This document shows positions 34,884 to 47,426 of a stretch of DNA of 64,000 bases, in pieces (the stretch's first letter is position 1; every line of letters starts with the position of its first letter). The translations under genes and the position numbers were made by a program. The notes beneath the pieces were generated by a model that saw nothing but the letters and a program-made list of their open reading frames with translations, had not been told where the DNA came from and searched no databases. The DNA is from Abelmoschus esculentus (lineage: Eukaryota; Streptophyta; Magnoliopsida; Malvales; Malvaceae): contig JAUCBN010000011.1 in assembly GCA_035048815.1 (NCBI GenBank), positions 20,538,001 to 20,602,000 of the forward strand, written 5' to 3'.

Positions 34884-36292
34884 AAATGATAATGTGTATA
34901 AGTATAAGGCATACCTTGTATCTAAAGGATATACTCTAAAAGAAGACATTGATTTTGTGGAGACTTTCTCTCAAGTTTTACTAAAAGACTCTTTCAAAAT
35001 AATCTTGATACTTATTGCTTTTAATCTTGAGTTACATAAGATGGATTTTAAGCTTGTGTTTTTCAATGGCAATATTGAATAAATTAATTATATGGTACAA
35101 TCATTTATTTTTGTCTAATGATACAAAATTAATAAATGTAAATTAAAGAAATCCATCTATGAGATTAAGTTTGACTCTCATTAATAAAATTATAAATTTT
35201 ATATTGATTATCTCATTCGGTTTAGAGATAAATTTAGTTGAAAATTATATGAATTACAAGTTCAGTGGGAGTAAACCAAGTGACACTCATATTACTAAAG
35301 AAGATAATTTTTTTCAGTACCCTAAAAGTAACCTTGAAATTTATAAAATACAAAAGATTCCATATACGTAAGCTATTAAGAATATAATTTATGCTTAAGT
35401 ATGTATGCATTTGGATATTACATACATTATTAGAATGTTAGACAGATATTTAAGTAAATCTAATATGAACGGTTGGATAACAGACAATAGAGTTATGAAA
35501 TGTCTTTAGAGAACAAAAAAATTACATGCTCACATATCGAAGTTCTGATAAGTTAGAGATCATCAAGTTTACAGGCTTCGATTATACTAGAATATTGATG
35601 TAAAAGTCTATGTCACATGAGCTGCTAATTATAGATTAAATAGAAAGGTCACTTCAGTTATTTTGTGACAATAAATATGCATTATTTATTCTATAAACAA
35701 TAGGAACACTTTAAATTTAGTTCCTAGTTGTTAAAGAAAATTCAGAGTGTTTGTGTGTCTATAGAGCATATTGGTATAAACTCCATAATTGCTTGCTTAT
35801 TGAGAAACTATCGCCCTGGGTCTTTCATGAGCACACTGCTCATGTGGGTGTAATATTATTTAAGTATATTCAGTTTTAGTGAGAGTTTGTTATTTTGATA
35901 AATGCTAATTCGTTTTAGACAAAATTTTGGTTACTTCAGTTTAAAGTTACTTTCTACAGAAATAAAGTTATTGACTTATGCACACTTTAAACTTAGTAAA
36001 GTTTGATCTCATTAAAGTTTAGGAGGACTAGTTGGAAATAGACATGTTCGGTTCACATTTACATGTAATTTCCATGCTACGCATCCATGATTGATCTATG
36101 TCATTTGATTATGTTTGTATATGTGACCATTGATGGGTCCAGTCATGATTGATATGATGAAGACCGCTTTGATCTTATATGGATATAATTGATGGACAAG
36201 ATTGTTATAGAATACATATTATATGATAGCCAATTTTTGAGCTCATAAGGTTATACATTTATCAAGAAATATATGTTGTCCAAGTGGGAGAT
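34884..36292 (+). pseudogene. Copia reverse transcriptase remainder, RNase H remnants and 3' UTR
   Basis: Resumes with NVYKYKAYLVSKGYTLKED (34,896), IDFVETFSQVLLKDSF and LELHKMDFKLVFFNGNIE to 35,082, the N-terminal part of Copia reverse transcriptase. The YVDD block is gone. Later fragments (for example MNYKFSGSKPSDTHITKED near 35,250, and a piece like MLDRYLSKSNM near 35,430) recall the region before RNase H. The rest is a string of stops up to the purine tract at 36,281-36,291. Confidence 0.8.
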
Positions 36293-36737
36293 TGTTGGAT
36301 TAAAATTCAATAATAGTGGGCACATATGTATAATGTATATTGCTATTATAAAGTTTAACACGTAATTTAGTGACCAATTATGTTACACGTATTATAGGTA
36401 TTAAATTTTTATGGAATTAAAAGTGTAGATACCATAAGGTGTATTTATAATTTAATGAGGGACAGAGTTATAAATACTTAATAGTTGGTTATTAAATCAA
36501 CTATATAAAGGGTTATGGTCCAAAGAATTAGGTTAACTTGCATATCTCTTTTCCAAGTCTGAGAGTTGTGTGGCAAGAGATAACCTAACTTCTTGGGAGA
36601 TCAAACTCTCTGGAAAAACTCTATCAATTAATTCAGGTACGCTTCCGCATTTAATTTTTTTATTTTGTTGTTATTAATGATTTGACATGTGTAGATCTTG
36701 AGTTTATATTCGTACGTAATATATTTTAATTCTAACA
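36293..36737 (+). repeat. 3' LTR of the Copia
   Basis: 445 bp, TGTTGGATTAAAATTC to ATTTTAATTCTAACA, with an intact middle part absent from the 5' LTR (ATATAAAGGGTTATGG at about 36,502, a possible TATA). It shows what the interrupted 5' LTR looked like. Confidence 0.92.
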
Positions 36738-36742
36738 CACAA

Positions 36743-37500
36743 ATTATATGACAAAGAATATAATTCTAAAATTTAAATCTAGCATATAGAGAGAATGTTA
36801 AATTTTTATTCTTTTACTTGTAAGAATAAGATAAAATATAGTAAAAAGATACTAACAAATGTATTAGTAGATACTTTACAAGAGAAATAAGTCAAAATAG
36901 TTTTTTTTTTTAATATTATACTCAAAAATATTATTTACAATCCCAAAATTCAACCCCATTTTTAGATTGAAACTTATAAATTAATTCATTAAAACGTCTA
37001 CCTCAAGTAACACAAATTAGGTTTAGGTAATTAAAAATTTAATTTATTTTGATAATTAGGAAAAATAATTTAAATATATCGATATTATAAACCAAAACCC
37101 TAATACATTATTTAAATAATTAATTAAATCCTAAAAAATAATTTTATAAAAATATGTAGTCAATAAGTTTTTAATCAAAAGTTTTCAATGTTTGAAATAT
37201 AAAATATGTAAATTATTAGACTGCGTAATTATAAAGAGACCATATTTAATAAGAAATTATTTGAGTATTATGTGAGATGCTCCATATACCGAATAACCTA
37301 AATAAGTCTAAAAATCTGAAAAAGATTAAAAGAGTGTGAGTTAAAGAGCTTAATGTGTCTCAAAAGTGTAAACAATCACAAACAAAACATATTTTATTTT
37401 TTGAAAATATTTTCTAGATTTAAAAAAAATATGAATCATGATGTTATGATGTCTGATGAATGACTCAAAATTTGAGGGCACGATTTCTAATATCATACAG
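36743..37500. repeat. AT-rich repeated block, copy A, third part
   Basis: Collinear with 43,314-44,080 of copy B (shared phrase AAACGTCTACCTCAAGTAAC at 36,993 and 43,560). No gene. Confidence 0.85.
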
Positions 37501-38514
37501 AGTGGGGGATTATTCTCGCCAAAGTAGAGATTTACCTTACAATTCCGAATATAAAGTCATAACATAGTTTTGATGCCTTGATCATGATATCATTTATAAA
37601 ATCATAAATCAAAACTCTTATGAGTAACTTATTTTCTTAAAATCAGATGCTTGATTTGAAAATACAATTATTCATGTCATGCATGATATTTTCATATTTG
37701 TTCAAATAACAATCTCGCTATCTGATGCTAATATCGTCATTGGCTTCTCATCATATGATAGGTCCAGATTTAACTCAATCTCCTTTATAGGCATGGCATA
37801 TGAAGGATCCGAACGATACCTCCTAAGTATCGAAACTTAGAAAACATCATGAACCCTTTTCAATTAGGGAGGCAACCTCAAGCTATAAGCTATTAGACCC
37901 ACTCACTTTATAACCACATACGTTCTAATAAACCTAGGACTCAACTTGCCTTCAATAAAACCTTATCAATTTCTTCCATGACAATATCTTTAGAAACATT
38001 TTTTTCTCCAACCACAATCTCGATCTATTTATGCTTTAAATTCGCGTATAACTTTTGTCTGTGAATGTTTCCTTTAATCGATCAATAATGAGCAATACCT
38101 TCTCATTAGTGTCTTCAAGCACACTAGGAAAAGAAATAAACTTTTCTCTCGCTTCAGCTGAAGACAACGGTGTCGTGTACTTCCTCTTATACAAAGCCTT
38201 ATACGAATCTATTTTGATGTTTACCTAGTAATTATTATTGTATAAAAACTCAACCAATGACAAGTTCTTTTTCCAAGACCCTTGAAACTCAATGATACAA
38301 TATCTAACATATATTCCAAGACCTGGATAACCTCCTCTAACTGGTCATCCGTCGCCGGATGATACAAAGTGCTAAAACTCAACCGAGAACCTACAACTTG
38401 TTGTAAAAATCCCTAAAACCTTGATGTAAAATATGTATAACAATCCAAAACTATAGATTTAAGCACTCTATGAAGCCTCACGATCTGATTAATATATAAC
38501 ACCTTGATGTAAAA
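37501..38514 (-). pseudogene. Old Gypsy integrase remnant, copy A
   Basis: Minus strand fragments in order: INQIVRLHRVLKSIVLD (from about 38,495), then FSTLYHPATDDQLEEVIQVL (about 38,390-38,330), then LKHKEIE-like, IVVGEKNVS, then RVHDVF-like, VSILRRYRSDPSYAMPI (37,840-37,790) and ELNLDLSYDEKPM. This is the core end and C-terminal domain of a Gypsy integrase, with stops every 20-40 codons. The right end carries a ~33-bp tandem echo (CCTTGATGTAAAATATGTAT at 38,419 and 38,502), a scar of the deletion that removed the rest. Confidence 0.8.
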
Positions 38515-38529
38515 TATGTATTACAATCC

Positions 38530-38835
38530 AAAAAGACATCACATTAAGAATTAATGTTTAAAACTTAACATGAAATATAAATATGATTGCATAGAAAATA
38601 AATACACGAAATAAGATGAATGAATGTACTTACAATATGAAATAGAATAAATAAATAAAAACATGAGCGAGTAATCAAATAAACAAAATAACCATGAGAT
38701 TATATTAAACAAATTTTAAAGATACTAAAATAAAAATATAATCACTGGCATGGACCCGATTGAAAAGAAACCAAAATTTGAGTTTCAAATCGAGAGGAAT
38801 GGAAAATTGTTTAAGAGATAATTAAATTAAAAAAA
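38530..38835 (+). repeat. Fragment of a TGTAGCGACCC-type LTR, copy B
   Basis: Matches 55,945-56,240 and 58,316-58,617 (phrases AAACATGAGCGAGTA, GAGTTTCAAATCGAGAGGAA). Only the last 300 bp of the ~1,018-bp segment seen at 55,223 are present here. Confidence 0.8.
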
Positions 38836-41800
38836 ACTTATTTATAAACTCATTTATCGACTTGTTTGTAGACTCGTTTATGGGATGGAAATACTCATGG
38901 ATGTACCTAAATACTAAATTTTGTTGTTCCTAAGGATGCTATATAAGTTCATGTTGAAATATAAATTTTATATTGTTACTTTTGTTTTATTTATTTATTT
39001 ATTGTTAATTTAACTAATATTTTTGAACATATACACAAACACACAAACATATTTATGATCACTTAAATAAACTTATTTATGAACACTTAATCGACTTGTC
39101 ATTTATAGATGATATAAAAAATGAAATCTTTAGATAAAATTTCTATATATGTGTGAATACATGAGGATGATTGAACTTGTTTCATAAAATATAAAGTCAT
39201 TCCTCAACTTATTAAAGCCCTAATTAGTCCTAATAACATGTTCCGAGTCCAATCAATCCTTTAAATTTGTAATAAACCATATAATTTTCAAAAATTTCAT
39301 ATTTCAAATAATTTTTTATATAAATTAAATTATAATTTTAAATGTCCATGTTTAAGAATTGGAAAAAAATATATCTATTAACATAAATGCTATGTTCATT
39401 TTTTTTCAAGAGTAAACTGTATAAATGGTACTAAATTTATAGGGTATATTTATTTTAGTAATCGTATTTTTAAAATATTTGATAAAGTTATTTAATTTTT
39501 AGTTTACAATTAATAAAGTCATCTAACTTTTAGTTTACATTTGATAAGGTCTTTTTAGATCTGGCAAACTTGATCCGAGAACCGAAAACCAAACTGATTT
39601 ACCTGAACCAAAATCCGAACCGAAACCAAAACTGATGATTTAGCGTGATTCGAAACCCGAACCGAAACTGAAACCAAAACCGATCCAAATTCTAGAAGAA
39701 TCGATATAGACCCGTAACCGATTTGACCCGAACCGAAAGCAACCCAAAATTAACTTGCTCAAAATCGATCTAAACCGAACATCAATCCGATTTTAACCCG
39801 ATAAGTGAGTCAAATTGAATGAATAATATATTTTTACTATTTTTTATTTTTTAACAATATGATAAATAATTAAATAATATATATTTTATTATCTTTTTGT
39901 ATTATGATAATACTAATTAACCACTACATCTGATAATAATTTAATTTTTAATATTACATTTCCTTCTTTAAAAATCAATTTATTTTTATTAAAATTTGGG
40001 GTGTTATAAAAATGAACAAAATGTTATTAATGAATCCATGTATTTACAAAAATGACATTATCCCTTAAATTACCAATATTGACTTTACTCGAATAAAAGT
40101 TGAGGCAAAAATTTTCAAAACAATTCCAATATGAAATAAAAAGATATATTTTACAAGAATATATGATTAATTTTATATATAATATAGACGATTACATTTA
40201 TACTTAAGTCCAACTCAAACTAAATTAACCCGAAAATTCAAAGATTGACTCAATCCGAATCGATCCGAATGACCCGACATGGACCCAACCCGAAAACATT
40301 TGATCCGGTATTGACCCGACCCGAAAACAACCGATCCGATATTGATCCGAATCACCGATCCGATATCCGAACCAAACTGAATTATCATATAACCGAATTA
40401 AATCCGAAACTGAAACCAAAACCGATCCGAACCGAATCTAAACCGAATACAAACAAACCCGAAATGAACCGAACTGAAACAATCTAAACCGGAACCGAAC
40501 CGAATGACCCGTTTGCCACCTCTAGGTCTTTTACGTTGTACGTTAAAAATTATTGTTTTCCCCTTAATAAAAAAATGAATAAACGAAAATAATAATCACT
40601 CAACTTTTTTCTCACTCTTATTTTGGTTTTAAATTTTAAAAGTTTATAATATTTTATATTTTGTTCACTCTAAAATGATATGGTTAAAAAATTAAAAAAC
40701 TCGATCAATCCTTAAAAAAATTAGAAAATAATATTTTTATTTTTCTAATTAAATTTATCATATTACTATATTTTATATTTTCATAAGCAAAGTAAAAAAA
40801 ATATCACTTGAATCAAATTATCTAATTATCTGATTTAATTTGTAAAACATAAAATCGAGAACTAAATAATCTAAAAACAACAATTAACCAAAATAATTTT
40901 TAAAGATTAATCAAACCCAACTTTAGTATAAATTTTTAAAATAAATTATTTTGATTCAATTATAATTCAAAATTTTGGGAAAAATGAATTAATCGACTTT
41001 ATCTATTATATATAATATTTATAAATTTAATATATTATAATATTTTATAGTCTAGTAATTTTGATACTTAATTAATTTTTTTAAAAAAGTTTTGATTACA
41101 GATAAGATTAATAGGTTTCAACTTTAAATTTTTTATTTTGTAAATTATTTTACTCTTTATTTCAACCAAATAATTATTAAATTTATTAATTATCATATTT
41201 GATATATTAATAAACAAAGTAAAACAAAATATTTTCAGAATTAGATATTTTGATTAATTTGTTAATAGATTATTTTATTTAAATGATATAATTTAATATT
41301 TATAACTGAATAATTTGAAATTACAAATTAATCAAAAAATTTAAGAATTAATATTTTTTATATTTTTATAAATATGTAATTTGATAGTGAAAAAAGTATC
41401 AACAATTAAAAAGTTAAGTTATTAAATTAAAAAATTTTAAATTCTAGTTACTTAAAATTTTTTAACCATGTTATTTGTATGTTATCAAAATATTCACAAA
41501 AATATTAATAATTCAAAAGTTAAGTTATTAAATTAAAAAAATTTAAACTTTAGTGACCAAATTAATATTAAGAAGAAAGTTGAATAATAATAGTTGTACT
41601 TTACCATTATTATTAAAGAGAAAAAGAAATTTCGTAATTTAAATTATTATTAGCAATAGTTTAAATTGTTTGAACTATTATTATTAATAATAATTATTAT
41701 TTTATTAAAAATTTTAAAATTTAACTTTTAAAAGAATTTAAAAGTTACTCAATACTAAATGTGGAAGCCATTAAAATTAAATAATTATAATATTTTTTTC

Positions 41801-44080
41801 TGATACCAAATAATAAGAATCTTAATTTCGATGGGTTAAGTTAAGATACTAAATGTATAAAATTTTAAAATTTATTAAAAATTTATAATTAAAATCTTTA
41901 AATGTCTAAGGCATTCAACTTTTTTAATAAAATTTATTTAATATTTTATCATTTTAATCATTATTATATATCATTTAAGTACCTTAAATTGTTATTATTA
42001 ATAATAATTGCGTCCTGAGAAAAAAATTAAAATCCTTTTAAGTTAAAGTGAGTGAAGAACTATTGTATTTTAATAAAGCTAATGATGATTCAACACTTAT
42101 ATTTAGTTTTTTAGTTTTTATTTAAGTTAAAGTGAGTGGAGAACTATTTTAACAAAATTATTTAAAATTCACAAAATTATAAAACTAAATTTTAAAATTA
42201 TTTATTGAACAAAAGCTATCAAAATAACTTCTATTAAATTTTTAAAGATAAACTTGATTTTCAATAATCTTATAAAATTAATTATGGAATTATTAGTTCT
42301 AATCATAGTGAGCTCATTAATCTTATAAATTTTATTCTCACACTAAATATATTTAAAAGTTTTTTTATTCTAACAAATTATAGAATAAAAAATATAATGC
42401 TAGAACTTGAGGCTAACATGATGAAAAGAGTTTAAAATTTTATTTTCTAATTTTAAGAATAAGATTAAGAAAATTTAAAAATACAAAGATAGATACTAAC
42501 AAAGTTTTCAATCATATCTTCATTTGACATCTCTTGATTTTTTTTTTTTAATTTTTACCTGATAAAAGTATAATTTTAAAAAAAAATATTACACAAGAAA
42601 AATAAATCAAAATAATATTTTTTCGCAATATTAAAGCTAAAATAAATTATTTCTCATACTAATTTAAATAATATAATGAAAATGTAATAAATTTACTTAA
42701 ATTAACAAAAAAAAAATATAATATAAATTATAAATAACATTAAAGAGAAATAATAAATAATAATAAAATTATAATTAAAAGCTTAAGTTTTTTAATAAAT
42801 GGATACACTATATATTTTTAGAAAAATAATTTATTTCTAAAAGAATAATTAATAAGAAAATAAATTAATTAAATATTTGATTTAAAAATAAAGTCAACAA
42901 GACATAAAAGTCATAAACATCAAAATAAAGTACGAAAATAATGGGTTAATATTAAATAAAAGTAATAAATAAACATCTCTTTAAAAGTAGAAAAAAATGT
43001 ACTCTTATTTTTTATTTTATTATCTAACAAAAAAATATCTAAAAATAGTTTTGTTTTGATACCAAATGATTAGAATTTAGATTCTCTTTAATATCAAATA
43101 ATTAGAATTTTAATTTCAATGGATAATGTTAATATATTTATTTTCCCAATCGAATTAAGAATGCCACGAACTATATATGGTTGAATTTAAATTAAAATTT
43201 GGGCAAAAGACCAATTAAATATAAAGATAGTAATAATTTAGTTTTTATAAAATTCTAAATATAAAAAATAGTAGGCTTAATACATGATTGAGAGTTTCTC
43301 TCATTCTCACAAATTGTATGACAAAGAATATTATTCTAAAATTTAAATCTAGCATGGAGAAAGAAAGTTAAATTTTTATCCTTTTACTTGTAAGAATAAG
43401 ATAAAAATATAGTAAAAAGATACGAACAAATTAATTAGTATATACTTTACAAGAGAAATAAGTAAAAATAGATTTTTTTATAATATTAAACTCGAAAAAA
43501 CTATTTATAATCTCAAAATTTAACCTAATTTTTCGATTAAAACTTATAAGTAAATTCATTAAAACGTCTACCTCAAGTAACACAAATTAGGTTTAGGTAA
43601 TTAAAAAATTTAGGTTATTTCGATAATTAGAAAAAATAATTTAAATATATCAATATTATAAACCAAAACCCTAATACATTATTTAAATAATCAATTAAAA
43701 CCGAAAAAAATAATTTTGTAAAAATATGTATCTAATAAGTTCTTAATCAAAAGTTTTTAATGTCTAAATTACAAAATATCTAAAATTATTAAACTGCGTA
43801 ATTAAAAGGAGTTTATACTGAATAGTAAATTATCTGATTATTATGTGAGATACTTTATATACTGAATCACCTAAATAAGTCTAAAAATCTGAAGAAAAAA
43901 AAAGACTAAAAAGGTGTAAGCTAAAGAGCTTAGTGTGTCTCAAAAGTTCAAATAATCGCAAACAAAATATATTTTATTTTCTCAAAATGTTTTCTAGATT
44001 CACAAAAATTATGAATCATGGTGTTATGATGTCTGATGCATGACTCAAAATCTTAGGACACAATATCTAATATCATACAG
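38836..44080. repeat. AT-rich repeated block, copy B (carries a hAT MITE)
   Basis: Same order of sequence as copy A without A's insertions; gives the empty sites for the gag-protease element (about 41,650) and the Copia (about 43,311). Copy C shares its first 1.2-1.3 kb. No gene; short frames are AT-rich noise. Confidence 0.88.
39556..40524. mobile_element. hAT-type MITE in copy B with perfect 8-bp target duplication
   Basis: Ends TAGATCTGGCAAAC and, inverted, TAGAGGTGGCAAAC (12 of 14 match). GGTCTTTT stands on both sides (39,548-39,555; 40,525-40,532). Copies A (about 21,120) and C (about 56,990) lack the insertion. Both ends are full of CCGAACCGAAACC and CCGATCCGA words; the centre is AT-rich, no coding frame. 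969 bp. Confidence 0.93.
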
Positions 44081-44909
44081 AGTGGAGGATTATCCTCGCC
44101 AGAGTGAAGATTTCCCTCACATTTCCGAATATAAAATCCTAACATAGTTTTGATGCCTTAATCATGATATGATTTGTAAAATCATAAATCAAAACTCTTA
44201 TGAGTAACTTATTTTTCGAAAATCAGATGCTTGATTGAAAATACAATAATTCATGTTATGCATAATCTTTTCATATATGTTCAAATATAAATATTGCTCT
44301 CTGATGCTAAGATCGTCATTGGCTTCTCATCATAGGATAGGTTCAGATTTAACTCAATCACCTCTATAGGCATGATATACGAAGCATCCAACCGATACCT
44401 TCTAAGCATCAAAACTTAGAAAACATCGTGAATCCTTTCCAACTAGGGAGGCAAACCTCAACCTATAAGCTGTTAGACCACTCACTCTATAACCACATAC
44501 GTTCTAATAAACTTAGCACTCATCTTTTCAGTCAAACCTTATCAATTTCTTCCATGACAATATCTTTAGAAACATTTTTCTCCAACCACAATCTCGATCT
44601 ATTTATGCTTCAAATTCGCGTATAACTTTTGTCTGTCCAATGTTACCTTTAATCGATCAATAATGAGCTTTACCTTCTCATTAGAGTCTTCGAGCATAGT
44701 AGGAAAAGAATCCCGCTTCAGTTGAACACAACGGTGTCGCATACTTTCGCCCATACAAAGCCTCATACGAAGCTATTTTGATGCTTACCTAGTAATTTTT
44801 ATTGTATAAAAACTCAACCAACGTCAAGTTCTTTACCTAAGACCCTTGGAACTCAATGATACATCTTAATATATCCTCCAAGACTTGGATAACTCCCTCT
44901 GACTGGTCA
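44081..44909 (-). pseudogene. Old Gypsy integrase remnant, copy B, left piece
   Basis: Counterpart of 37,501-38,347 in copy A, with the same wording on the minus strand (for example the RRYR-SDPS region near 44,390 and LNLDLSY-like near 44,350) and its own set of stops. It is cut at 44,909 by the Tekay element; the 5 bases before the cut, GGTCA, are the target duplication. Confidence 0.78.
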
Positions 44910-47236
44910 TGTAACACCCGTAATAAATAAGTATAAATAATAATAAAAATAATAATAATAATGATTAAACAAAAATATATATATAATAATATATTCGTAT
45001 AAAAGCCCTACCTCCAACAGATCTAAATTTTTTTAGATAACCTTATTCAAATATATAGAAAACTCTTCATCTCCCTCACCTAACACCCCGATCGCCGACC
45101 GATCTCGCTCACCGTCGGCCCATGTCTTGCACCGTGACCGTCACCGTGCTCGTCGCCCTTCCACAACCAAAATCCCCCAACAAACGTGCAAAACCACCAT
45201 CGCCGTCGCCGATAATCGAGGCCGAAAGTCTTGTCGGTTTTAGGGTTTTAACCTTTTCAGAGAATCATTTGATCCGACTGCGATAGACGCTGATCCGGTG
45301 CGTCGACCATCCCCTCGAGTTCACCCTATCCTGCGACCAAAATCGCTCTATCATCACCTCCTATCGTCGCCGTTTGAGCCCTCGCCGGAGAAGTTTCTGT
45401 TTGGTTGTTCGATAAGTTTCGAACGGTTTTTCAAGGGTTTAGCATTTCGTTTTGGGTGTTTTGACTGTTTTTGTGTGAAGTTCGGTCTCAGGTGATGTTT
45501 TTTGACCGATTAGGGCCGCGCGTGGCCTCCATGCGTTGTCGGGGTAATTTCCAGCCGCCCTGGACGATGGCCTAGAGCCGGCCGGTCCAAACCCAGTCAA
45601 AACCGGTCCAAATCGGCCCTGAACCGATAAACCCAATTCGAACCGATCCAACCAGAACCGAACTGGTGAACCCGAGCTGAACCAATCCAACTAGAACCGA
45701 ACCGGTCAACCGTTGACCAACCCGACCTATTGACCGACCCGACCCGTTGATCATTGACCATGATATCAGCATGACGTCAATATTGACTTTGACTGTCGAT
45801 GTCAGCATGACGTCAGCGTTGACTTTGACTGCTGACGTCAGCGTTGTCTTTGACCCAAAAAGTCAAAATTTTCAAAAAACCCTATTTTATATTTTCGACG
45901 TCCTGAGTCCATCCGTGAAGTCCGTTTCTCGAAATTCGAACTAGAAAGCCTCCAAATTAGACTTTTAAGTCTTGGGTCAAACTTTTCTTCTAAGTTAAGT
46001 AAAGTCCAGAATTATGTTTAAAGTCTAATGTCTATACCTAATTGTTTGTAGGACCCTATAGTTCTCCAGACTGTGTACCGACCCAACCCAATTCCTTCCG
46101 TTTTGACCGAACCCAAGATCTGATCGTAACTCGTATGTTCTTCTACCCCATATATAGTCAATTCAGTTTTTAGCTCATGTTTTAATAAAAATTATATCTT
46201 ATATTTCTAGGATCTAATACTACTACAGAGCAAGGTTCGAACGCCCAGTAGATCACTTACCTGTTTTTGCCATTCGAGGTATGTTTCCTTGTGTTCTATA
46301 TAACTGTATACTATTATTTTCCTGTTTTGAATGAACCTGGTATGTGCACATGACTATTTTCTCGGATTTTACATAAACGTATATTTTGAACTTTAAGCAT
46401 GATATATTAAGTATAATACTTCTTGTTTTAGTATATTCATGACATCAGATTATTTCCTGGCACTGTTATCATTATTCCTAATATTACTTCATGCTTAATA
46501 CTTGGGGACAGGGATGAAATATATAATGTTGAGTTTCGGTTCAGCCTTGATCCCGTTGGTGATTCCACCTGTTTACGGCTTCTAGCTTCAGTTAGGGTAA
46601 TTCTGCCTGATATCAGTTCTCGTGCTATGATCGGGGTAATTCCGCCTGTACCTTAAGGTGATTCCTTAGGTCGGTGCCTTCGCCCCAGCGGCTTAGGTTA
46701 ATGCCTCTATCCGGTACTGTTCTAGGGAACTATAACCAGGAATTCGGTTGGAGGGTAGCATAACATGTACATACATGACCTGATTTACTGTTATTACCGT
46801 TTATCGATTTTACTTGTATTTTTTACTTGCAATGTTGGAACACACTGGGCTCTGTAGCTTATACATGTTTTCTTCCCCCTTTTCAGATAGCTGTAGATAT
46901 GCATCCCGAATTTAGCACCAGGAGGATCTACTCACTTTCTGGTTTTTCTTGAAGTAATATTTTAGTCTTTAGTTTGCGTTAGGGTGACATGTGCTATTTT
47001 GTCAACAATATTATTTTAGATATTTTATATTTGACTTCGGTTTGTGGATTATTTTTTGTGAACAACTATGTTTTCAGGACACCTTATTTTAGTAACGTTT
47101 TTACTTGTTTTAAGAGACACCCAATTTTATTTTTCATATCAGTTATTTTGGTTTACTTGAAACTTGATTTATGTTTTAAAATAATCAATGTGACCTCTAG
47201 TCTGGCTTCCCGCATAGGCCGGTCTAGGGAGTTACA
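44910..47236 (+). repeat. 5' LTR of the Tekay element
   Basis: A TATA word (GTATAAAAGCCC, about 44,998) lies only ~90 bp from the start, so most of the LTR may be transcribed leader. The middle is rich in CCGAACCGG- and GACCCGTTGACC-type words, then three TGACGTCA palindromes. Further on are loose repeats of GGTAATTCCGCCTG (46,560-46,690). The open frame 45,298-45,495 lies in the LTR and is not a gene. Confidence 0.95.
45772..45840 (+). promoter_or_regulatory. Three TGACGTCA palindromes in a tandem repeat of the 5' LTR
   Basis: Exact TGACGTCA at 45,772-45,779, 45,808-45,815 and 45,833-45,840, within a repeated GACTTTGACTG phrase. TGACGTCA is the known binding core of plant bZIP (TGA-type) factors. 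The 3' LTR keeps one exact copy (53,114-53,121) and one decayed copy. Regulatory action is inferred, not shown. Confidence 0.6.
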
Positions 47237-47426
47237 TTTAGTTGATATCAGAGCTTTTGGTTTTATGATTCTCGGACTATTATGAGTCCTAAATAAAAGG
47301 TTTTCTGTTAAATCATTATATTTTTATATCTGTAAAGCCATGTCACCTAGTCTTTCAATATTGTGTATGGTTCTTCGGTGCCAATTCTAATTTTTTCCTA
47401 CGTTTAATCCTTATTTCCTATACTCT

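Larger units (their letters stand above)
27839..36737 (+). mobile_element. Copia retrotransposon (Tork/SIRE-like), dead, carrying two LINE insertions
   Basis: Two LTRs with TGTTRGATTA..CTAACA ends, flanked by CACAA on both sides (27,834-27,838 and 36,738-36,742). Copy B shows the empty site (TCTCACAAATTGTATGAC, about 43,305-43,322). Inside: primer site, long AT-rich leader, decayed gag, the segment before reverse transcriptase, reverse transcriptase split by a LINE, and a purine tract (CAAGTGGGAGA, ending 36,291). Pre-integrase and integrase domains are absent, so the element was deleted internally. Without the LINE pieces it is about 5.4 kb. Confidence 0.9.

Noticed and set aside
37485..37510. 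ATATCATACAGAGTGGGGGAT as primer site or purine tract of another element
   Set aside because: Too degenerate, and orientation conflicts with the pol remnant next to it.
45298..45495. 65-codon frame in the Tekay 5' LTR
   Set aside because: The 3' LTR version of the same place is disrupted; not conserved as coding.
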